The notes beneath the pieces were generated by a model. The model worked only from the letters and a program-made list of their open reading frames with translations. It was not told where the DNA came from and did not search any database. Positions 7,224 through 10,849 of a stretch of 10,849 bases of DNA are shown piece by piece. The first letter of the stretch is position 1; every line of letters starts with the position of its first letter. A program made the translations under genes and the position numbers. The stretch comes from MGBC114079 sp964531385 (GTDB lineage: Bacteria > Bacillota > Clostridia > Lachnospirales > CAG-274): assembly GCA_964531385.1 (NCBI GenBank), contig CAZHGC010000047.1, positions 1 through 10,849 on the forward strand, read 5' to 3'.

Positions 7224-7297
7224 TTGCAAAAAGCACCAGTTAATAAAATTAAATTTTTAAACAAAAATTTCATAAACAACCGGCAAACTTTTTGCAA
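7224..7297. repeat. Inverted repeat in the AT-rich spacer
   Basis: TTGCAAAAAG (7224-7233) and CTTTTTGCAA (7288-7297) are perfect 10-bp inverted repeats. Between them AAATTTTT (7251-7258) pairs with AAAAATTT (7263-7270) across four bases. The spacer 7191-7362 otherwise holds no gene that I can support. There is no T tract of terminator type on the outside; the structure may be chance in AT-rich DNA or a 3' untranslated hairpin of the small gene. Confidence 0.4.
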
Positions 7298-7362
7298 CTT
7301 TTAAAATTTAAACAAAAAATAAAGAAAAACTATTTGTTTTCTTGCTAACAAAAATTTCAAAA

Positions 7363-7521
7363 TCAATCAAAATTTTTTTCGCTTTTTTTGTTTGTTTCCT
7401 GCTTGTTTAACTTTTTATTCATTCCCATATCGATTTCATTTGCAAATTCAACTCTGTTGTTGCTTTTTTCGCTTCTTTTCTCCATATTTTTTTGAGATTG
7501 CTTTTCGCTTCTTTTTTCCAT
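7363..7521 (-). CDS. Small protein resembling a small acid-soluble spore protein (SASP)
   Basis: The 52-residue protein is very hydrophilic, rich in Lys, Glu, Asn, Ser and Gln, with no Cys or Trp. The N-terminus is a 12-residue tandem repeat, MEKRSEKQSQKN then MEKRSEKSNNRV. Next comes VEFANEIDMG (residues 24-33), which matches the shape of the site in SASPs cut by the germination protease GPR (Glu-Ile/Phe-Ala-x-Glu). SASPs coat or fill the spore core and are degraded at germination for amino acids. The ATG at 7521 is chosen because AGGAGG lies 9 bases upstream; a longer reading from a start at 7551 would put that site inside the gene. A sigma-G-type promoter about 70 bases upstream (7592-7621) supports forespore expression. 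It sits downstream of rbgA. It does not look like the alpha/beta DNA-binding SASPs; it is closer in style to gamma-type SASPs, best known from Bacillales. Function is inferred. Confidence 0.6.
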   Translation of the reverse strand: MEKRSEKQSQKNMEKRSEKSNNRVEFANEIDMGMNKKLNKQETNKKSEKNFD

Positions 7522-7591
7522 AAAAAATATCCTCCTAATATAAAATTGCAAAATTTAAACACAAATTCTTGTATCATCTTTTTGCAATAAA

Positions 7592-7621
7592 TATTATGAG
7601 TAAAAAAATATTTTTTATTCA
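7592..7621 (-). promoter_or_regulatory. Sigma-G-type promoter of the SASP-like gene
   Basis: The minus strand has TGAATA (7621-7616) and CATAATA (7598-7592) separated by 17 bp. The forespore sigma-G consensus in Bacillus is TGAATA, 17-18 bp, CATACTA, with A allowed at the fifth position of the -10. The -35 begins just after the rbgA stop (7635-7633). Transcription would start near 7585, giving a leader of about 64 bases with an AGGAGG site. Confidence 0.55.
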
Positions 7622-7632
7622 AATTAAAAAAA

Positions 7633-8499
7633 TTAAATTTCGTTTTCAAAATCCGTTGGAGTTTCAAGAGTTATTTTTCCAAGCTTGCAACCTCTAAATT
7701 CATCGATAAGAATGTTTGCACTTCTGTCCAAATCAACTTCTCCGCCCTTAATTTTAAAACCTCGTGCTTCACCGATTTTTTTTAAAACATTTTCAGAAGA
7801 AACATCTTCGTCATAATCAATTTTGTATCTTTCTTTAAGAGCCAAAGGATATAACCTTCTCAAAAAATCAATAAGATTAACGGCAAGTGTATACGAATCG
7901 AGAATATCATCGTTAACAGCACCTGTAAACGCAAGTTTAAGCCCAACCATTTTGTCATCAAATTTTGGCCACAAAATCCCCGGTGTGTCCAAAAGTTCAA
8001 AATCTTTTTTTATCTTAACCCATTGTTTTCCTCTTGTGACACCCGGTTTATCGCCCGTTTTTGCTGTTGCTTTTCCAACAAATTTGTTAATAAGGGTTGA
8101 CTTTCCGACATTTGGAATTCCTGCAATCATTGCTCTTATAGGAACGAAAATACGACCTCTTTTTCTAAGCCTTTCGAGCTTTTCTTGCATAAGCTCTCTT
8201 GAAAAATCGGTAATATCTTTAAGCCCTTTTCCGGAAACCGAATTAACCAAAACAACTTTATAACCTTTGTTTTGAAAATATTCTGCCCATTCCTGAGTTT
8301 TCTTTTCATCGGCAAGGTCAACTTTGTTTAAAATAATAATTCTATATTTATTTTGTGCAAGTTTGTCGATATCAGGATTTTTGCTGCTGTAAGGAATTCT
8401 TGCATCAAGTAGTTCAATAACAATATCAACCAATGATATATTTTCCGTCATCATACGTTTTGTTTTCGTCATATGTCCGGGATACCATTGAATATTCAT
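7633..8499 (-). CDS. rbgA: Ribosome biogenesis GTPase RbgA (YlqF)
   Basis: A 288-residue circularly permuted GTPase, matching RbgA/YlqF in length and sequence. The N-terminus has the family hallmark MNIQWYPGHMTKTKRMM. The GTPase motifs occur in permuted order: G4 NKVD (58-61), G5 SVSGKG (87-92), G1 GIPNVGKST (127-135), G2 PGVT (152-155) and G3 DTPG (171-174). The C-terminal part (about 185-288) is the helical RNA-binding domain. RbgA binds the immature 50S subunit and its GTP hydrolysis goes with the late incorporation of proteins such as L16; it is essential in Bacillus subtilis. It lies 72 bases downstream of rplS in the same direction, a common Bacillota neighbourhood. An AAAGGA site precedes the ATG by about 10 bases, and a hairpin between the genes may set how much of the rplS transcript reads into it. 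No lepB or rnhB neighbour is present. Confidence 0.95.
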   Translation of the reverse strand: MNIQWYPGHMTKTKRMMTENISLVDIVIELLDARIPYSSKNPDIDKLAQNKYRIIILNKVDLADEKKTQEWAEYFQNKGYKVVLVNSVSGKGLKDITDFSRELMQEKLERLRKRGRIFVPIRAMIAGIPNVGKSTLINKFVGKATAKTGDKPGVTRGKQWVKIKKDFELLDTPGILWPKFDDKMVGLKLAFTGAVNDDILDSYTLAVNLIDFLRRLYPLALKERYKIDYDEDVSSENVLKKIGEARGFKIKGGEVDLDRSANILIDEFRGCKLGKITLETPTDFENEI

Positions 8500-8515
8500 A
8501 AAAACCCTATCCTTT

Positions 8516-8555
8516 CAGAAAATAACAAAGGAGCTGTCGCAAAAGCTGCAGCCCC
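8516..8555 (-). terminator. Intercistronic hairpin between rplS and rbgA, probable partial terminator
   Basis: On the minus strand GGGGCTGCAGC (8555-8545) faces GCGACAGCTCC (8540-8530) across a TTTT loop: seven outer pairs including one G-T, two mismatches, then two inner pairs. A T-rich tail, TTTGTTATTTTC, follows. It begins about 17 bases after the rplS stop. Since no separate rbgA promoter is apparent, it probably attenuates rather than stops transcription, giving more L19 than RbgA. It could alternatively protect the rplS 3' end. Confidence 0.6.
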
Positions 8556-8571
8556 CTCATCACTCACAAAA

Positions 8572-8934
8572 TTATTTAATTCTTTTGTTAATATCTTCTT
8601 TAACTTTTGCAGCTTTACCAATTCTGTCACGAAGATAGTTAAGTTTAGCACGTCTTACAATACCGTATCTAACAACTTCAATTCTGTCAATTCTTGGAGA
8701 ATGTAAAGGCCAAGTTCTTTCAACACCAACACCGTAAGAAATTCTTCTTACAGTAAATGTTTCACGAGCACCGCCGTTTTGTCTTTTCAAAACAGTTCCC
8801 TCAAACATCTGAAGTCTTTCTCTTGAACCTTCAACAACTTTGGCATATACTCTAACAGTATCTCCAACGTTAAATTCAGTAACTTCGCTTTTAAGTTGTT
8901 CTTTTTCAATTTCTTTAATAATATTGCAATTCAT
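8572..8934 (-). CDS. rplS: 50S ribosomal protein L19
   Basis: The 120-residue protein is an unmistakable L19, a component of the large subunit near the interface with the 30S. Conserved stretches are FNVGDTVRVYAKVVEGSRER (21-40), QMFEGTVLKRQNGG (42-55), ETFTVRRISYGVGVERTWPLH (from 58), SPRIDRIEVVRYGIVRRAKL (79-98) and LRDRIGKAAKVKE (101-113). Length is usual for the family (114-120). The ATG follows a GGGAGG site by 10 bases. It has its own strong promoter with an extended -10 and an A/T-tract upstream, and a leader with a stem-loop. Usually rplS follows rpsP-rimM-trmD; here the upstream gene is an unrelated DUF4317 protein, so the operon has been split. rbgA follows. Confidence 0.98.
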   Translation of the reverse strand: MNCNIIKEIEKEQLKSEVTEFNVGDTVRVYAKVVEGSRERLQMFEGTVLKRQNGGARETFTVRRISYGVGVERTWPLHSPRIDRIEVVRYGIVRRAKLNYLRDRIGKAAKVKEDINKRIK

Positions 8935-8961
8935 AAGGTAAAAACCTCCCTTTCAATCTTA

Positions 8962-8998
8962 GATATTCTTAACATCACCTCGATGACAGCGGAATATC
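8962..8998 (-). promoter_or_regulatory. Structured leader of rplS mRNA, candidate L19 autoregulatory element
   Basis: In the 75-base leader, GATATTC (8998-8992) pairs perfectly with GAATATC (8968-8962), enclosing a small hairpin CATC (8985-8982)/GATG (8976-8973). The ribosome binding site at 8950-8945 lies 11 bases beyond. An alternative small hairpin, CGGA/TCCG at the first arm, would compete. L19 leaders that autoregulate rplS are known in Bacillota (an Rfam family); position and size fit, but I have not compared it with that consensus. Confidence 0.45.
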
Positions 8999-9015
8999 CG
9001 TATTCACATTTTGAT

Positions 9016-9044
9016 ATTATAACATACGCAAAATAAAAATGCAA
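9016..9044 (-). promoter_or_regulatory. Strong promoter of rplS (TTGCAT, 17 bp, TATAAT, extended -10)
   Basis: The minus strand has TTGCAT (9044-9039), a 17-bp spacer, and a perfect TATAAT (9021-9016) preceded by TGT, the extended -10. Upstream of the -35 (9045-9085) lie alternating A and T tracts that resemble an UP element, as expected for a ribosomal protein promoter. The start point would be near 9009. Confidence 0.8.
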
Positions 9045-9175
9045 CAAAAATTTTAAATTTTTTTAAATTTTCTAAATTGAAAATTGCAATATAAAATGTC
9101 CACAAATATTAAGTGATATTTTGTTGCTGAATTAAAATATTTGAAAATAGCCCGTTAAATGATTTTCTTGGAAAA

Positions 9176-10330
9176 TTATTCGGGTATATTTTCAAGTTGT
9201 TCCTTAACTTTTGACATAATTCCGTTTATTTCAACGTTTCCGTCCATTGGGATTACAAGGCATTTAATTCCGTCGACAATTTTTATTTTTACGATATGGG
9301 AGTTTTCGGGTTTGACATCGATTATTACATCATTTGTTTTGACTTCAAATTTACGCTTTTCTTGGATACTGTCTGCGTTGAACGTCATTTTTTCGTCGAA
9401 TTCTTCATTGAATTTTTTATCGACTGTTTGCAAATCTTCTTCTTTGACACCACTTTTCTTTAAAAGATTTTTTACTTCTTCTTTTCCGAGCATAACCGGT
9501 TCGTCATATGTATTTTCTTCAATCATTTCGGAAATGTTTTCATTAATTTCACGAACAACATCAACAACTTCGTATTCGGGCTTGTTTATAACAACATCTT
9601 CAATGATACTTTGAAAAATTTGCTTTTGGTGGTCTGCGGGGATTGTTTCAAAACAGCCTATGCCGTTTTGAATAAATTCGCTGTGCATTTCGTTTGTGTT
9701 TTTAACGTAATACAATAAATTGTGAATGTCGGTGCTTCTGTCATTGAAAGAGGGGAACAAAAAGCCCATACAAGGAAAGTCGACAACCCAATCTCTGATT
9801 CGGTTTTCGATTGAATTTGTTTCTTCGTGATAGCTTAATGCGGCTTTTGATAAATTTACGGGGCAAACACAGCAGATTATATGTTTATAAATTTCCGTAG
9901 ATTCATCGAGTTTTATATTGTCCTTTGTTTTTGTTGGAACGTCATAAACGTTGTATGCAACAAGTATTAGATAATTTCCTGTGTAGTCGAAATTTTTTAT
10001 AATGTGGTCGTAAAAACTGTCGAGGGCTTCTTTTGATTTTAATTCGGTGTTTAGAAGTGAAAGAAGAGAGACTTGTTGACCGTCGAGTTCTTCGGCTTCG
10101 TTTGTGAATGCAAGATTATGAAGATTTTTGCCTATTGTTCCGGAAAGCGTTTTTTTGATTAGCTCGACAAATTTGTGTTGGTCGGATTCGGGCAAATTGC
10201 TTAAATAATCGTTTAAATATGTGATTTTTTCTTTTTCGTCTCCGCAAACATAACAACCACAAAGTCGGATTGTGCTGTTTGCATCGGCTTTTATAAGTTT
10301 TTTGATTTCGAGAATTTCTTTATTTATCAT
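9176..10330 (-). CDS. DUF4317 family protein, function unknown
   Basis: This 384-residue cytoplasmic protein is recognised as DUF4317, a family almost confined to Clostridia. Signature stretches include TLSGTIGKNL (61-70), ICCVCPVNLSKAAL (152-165), GFLFPSFNDRSTDIHNLLYY (189-208) and, near the C-terminus, GIKCLVIPMDGNVEINGI (354-371). The start is the ATG at 10330: GAGGT lies seven bases upstream, and the protein then begins INKEILEIKKLIKAD as in relatives. A reading frame that continues to 10522 adds 64 residues with no family counterpart and crosses the likely promoter. Cys residues cluster at 24-29 (CGCYVC) and 153-156; whether they bind metal is unknown. No membrane segment or enzymatic motif is visible. 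It has its own promoter and is followed by the separate rplS promoter, so it is probably monocistronic. The family has no established role. Confidence 0.88.
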   Translation of the reverse strand: MINKEILEIKKLIKADANSTIRLCGCYVCGDEKEKITYLNDYLSNLPESDQHKFVELIKKTLSGTIGKNLHNLAFTNEAEELDGQQVSLLSLLNTELKSKEALDSFYDHIIKNFDYTGNYLILVAYNVYDVPTKTKDNIKLDESTEIYKHIICCVCPVNLSKAALSYHEETNSIENRIRDWVVDFPCMGFLFPSFNDRSTDIHNLLYYVKNTNEMHSEFIQNGIGCFETIPADHQKQIFQSIIEDVVINKPEYEVVDVVREINENISEMIEENTYDEPVMLGKEEVKNLLKKSGVKEEDLQTVDKKFNEEFDEKMTFNADSIQEKRKFEVKTNDVIIDVKPENSHIVKIKIVDGIKCLVIPMDGNVEINGIMSKVKEQLENIPE

Positions 10331-10422
10331 TTTGTTACCTCGTGCTATAAGATGTAGTAGTTTTTTTGTTCCTCTCCAAGAACCGATATTGTTTATTGTA
10401 TACAAGCAAGTTGTCATACTAT

Positions 10423-10451
10423 ATAATAATTCATTTATTGATTTTTGTAAA
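10423..10451 (-). promoter_or_regulatory. Candidate promoter of the DUF4317 gene (TTTACA, 17 bp, TATTAT)
   Basis: On the minus strand TTTACA (10451-10446) and TATTAT (10428-10423), each one base off consensus, are 17 bp apart. The start would be near 10416, leaving an 86-base leader before the ATG at 10330. This also argues against the longer start at 10522. Confidence 0.5.
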
Positions 10452-10676
10452 ATTATTTTTTGCTTGATGAAATTGATTTTGTTGATAGACAAGAGCAAAA
10501 CACCAAGCCGCAAATAGAACACAAACAGACAATAGAACTTTTAAAAGCTCAAAACAGAAAAAAGAGCACAACAAATCAGACCTCAGCAAAAAATACCGAA
10601 ATCTGTTGAAAAATATATAGTTGAAAAGTTATGCAATACACTTTACAGATTTAAGACAGCGATAGGAGCTGTTTGA
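10451..10676 (+). pseudogene. Frameshifted remnant of an unrecognised gene, rightward
   Basis: Two overlapping frames each look protein-like over part of this stretch. One, open from 10451 to a TGA at 10607-10609, gives LLDEIDFVDRQEQNTKPQIE then HKQTIELLKAQNRKK. The other, open from 10545 to a TGA at 10674-10676, gives QKIPKSVEKYIVEKLCNTLY then RFKTAIGAV. Joining them with one frameshift near 10550-10570, an A-rich run, gives a plausible C-terminus of a Lys/Gln-rich protein of about 70 residues. No family is recognised and no ribosome binding site or start is evident, so it is treated as debris. It may be chance reading in AT-rich DNA. Confidence 0.3.
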
Positions 10677-10677
10677 T

Positions 10678-10848
10678 TTAGTGACAATCGCAGTCAAAGC
10701 AACCGCCCGCAAAACGATATGTGCAGCGGTGTTAAAGTTTTGTGCCACAGTACCAACAGACGTTCTTATCCAGCCTGTTTAAATCGTAAATTGCATCGCT
10801 CAGCTTCTGTTAGGAGTGCATAAAGCTTCTTAAAGGAAACACATTCAT
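10678..10848 (-). pseudogene. Cysteine-rich zinc-ribbon-like gene remnant, leftward, with in-frame stops
   Basis: Read leftward, one frame gives QKLSDAIYDLNRLDKNVCWY, CGTKL, stop, HRCTYRFAGGCFDCDCH, stop. The Cys pattern C-x2-C followed by C-x7-C-x2-C-x-C-H is that of a structural zinc site and is unlikely by chance. TAA codons at 10734-10732 and 10812-10810 interrupt it, and the sequence upstream of the second changes to another open frame (KKLYALLTEAE), so at least one frameshift is also likely. The stretch 10681-10740 is 50% G+C (counted), against 23% at 10441-10500, suggesting foreign origin. Its terminal stop is one base from the stop of the rightward remnant. The gene may continue past the window edge. 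Product unknown. Confidence 0.45.
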
Positions 10849-10849
10849 G

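Noticed and set aside
7522..7551. Longer start of the small protein (ten extra residues)
   Set aside because: The AGGAGG site would lie inside the gene, and the extra residues break the tandem repeat at the N-terminus.
7419..7667. An 82-residue leftward frame overlapping the small spore-type gene and the rbgA end
   Set aside because: It is in a different frame from the gene with AGGAGG, the repeat and the EFANE motif, and overlaps the sigma-G promoter.
10272..10517. 81-residue rightward frame with hydrophobic segments, possible small membrane protein
   Set aside because: It is antisense to the N-terminal part of the DUF4317 gene and its promoter, and no ribosome binding site is seen.
10331..10522. 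64-residue N-terminal extension of the DUF4317 protein
   Set aside because: It crosses the likely promoter, has no counterpart in the family as I know it, and the ATG at 10330 has its own GAGG site.
10678..10848. Recoded stop codons (TAA read as an amino acid) as explanation for the interrupted zinc-ribbon frame
   Set aside because: All intact genes here use TAA, TAG and TGA as ordinary stops; decay is simpler, and the upstream frame change supports it.
1..10849. CRISPR arrays, tRNA or rRNA genes
   Set aside because: No regularly spaced direct repeats and no cloverleaf or rRNA-like stretches were seen on either strand.

Overview
The window is very AT-rich and has AGGAGG-type ribosome binding sites and clear TTGACA/TATAAT-type promoters. 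Gene content (YesL/DUF624, DUF4317, an RbgA GTPase beside ribosomal protein L19, and a likely spore-protein gene) points to a low-GC, spore-forming member of the Clostridia. No rRNA, tRNA or CRISPR array was seen.

Layout. (1) 1-118: a strong leftward promoter and a short leader whose 11-bp hairpin covers the ribosome binding site of a gene leaving the window at base 8. (2) About 147-886: a dead IS481-like insertion sequence, its transposase reduced by two internal deletions. (3) 887-2202: an inverted repeat overlapping a consensus promoter, then a rightward pair, a YesL-family membrane protein and an HD-domain phosphohydrolase, ending in a terminator shared with the convergent operon. (4) 2275-7064: a leftward two-gene operon, a 1054-residue SWIM zinc-finger SNF2 helicase followed by a 533-residue protein with a pRiA4b ORF-3-like C-terminal domain. 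(5) 7065-7632: terminator, AT-rich spacer and a 52-residue small protein that looks like a small acid-soluble spore protein behind a sigma-G-type promoter. (6) 7633-9044: rplS then rbgA, leftward, with a structured leader and an intercistronic hairpin. (7) 9176-10330: a DUF4317 protein of unknown function with its own promoter. (8) 10451-10849: broken, partly GC-richer coding debris of two convergent genes, one a cysteine-rich zinc-ribbon-like sequence; probably a mobile-element scar.

How the genes relate. rplS and rbgA form a ribosome-assembly unit: RbgA is a GTPase of late 50S assembly and L19 is a 50S protein. The helicase and its partner are probably co-transcribed and co-functional, but their job is not known. 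The small protein is probably expressed only in the developing spore. Nothing in the window is a recognised defence system. The strongest leads are the sigma-G/SASP-like gene, the helicase/pRiA4b pair, and two candidate cis-regulatory RNA leaders (bases 14-72 and upstream of rplS).
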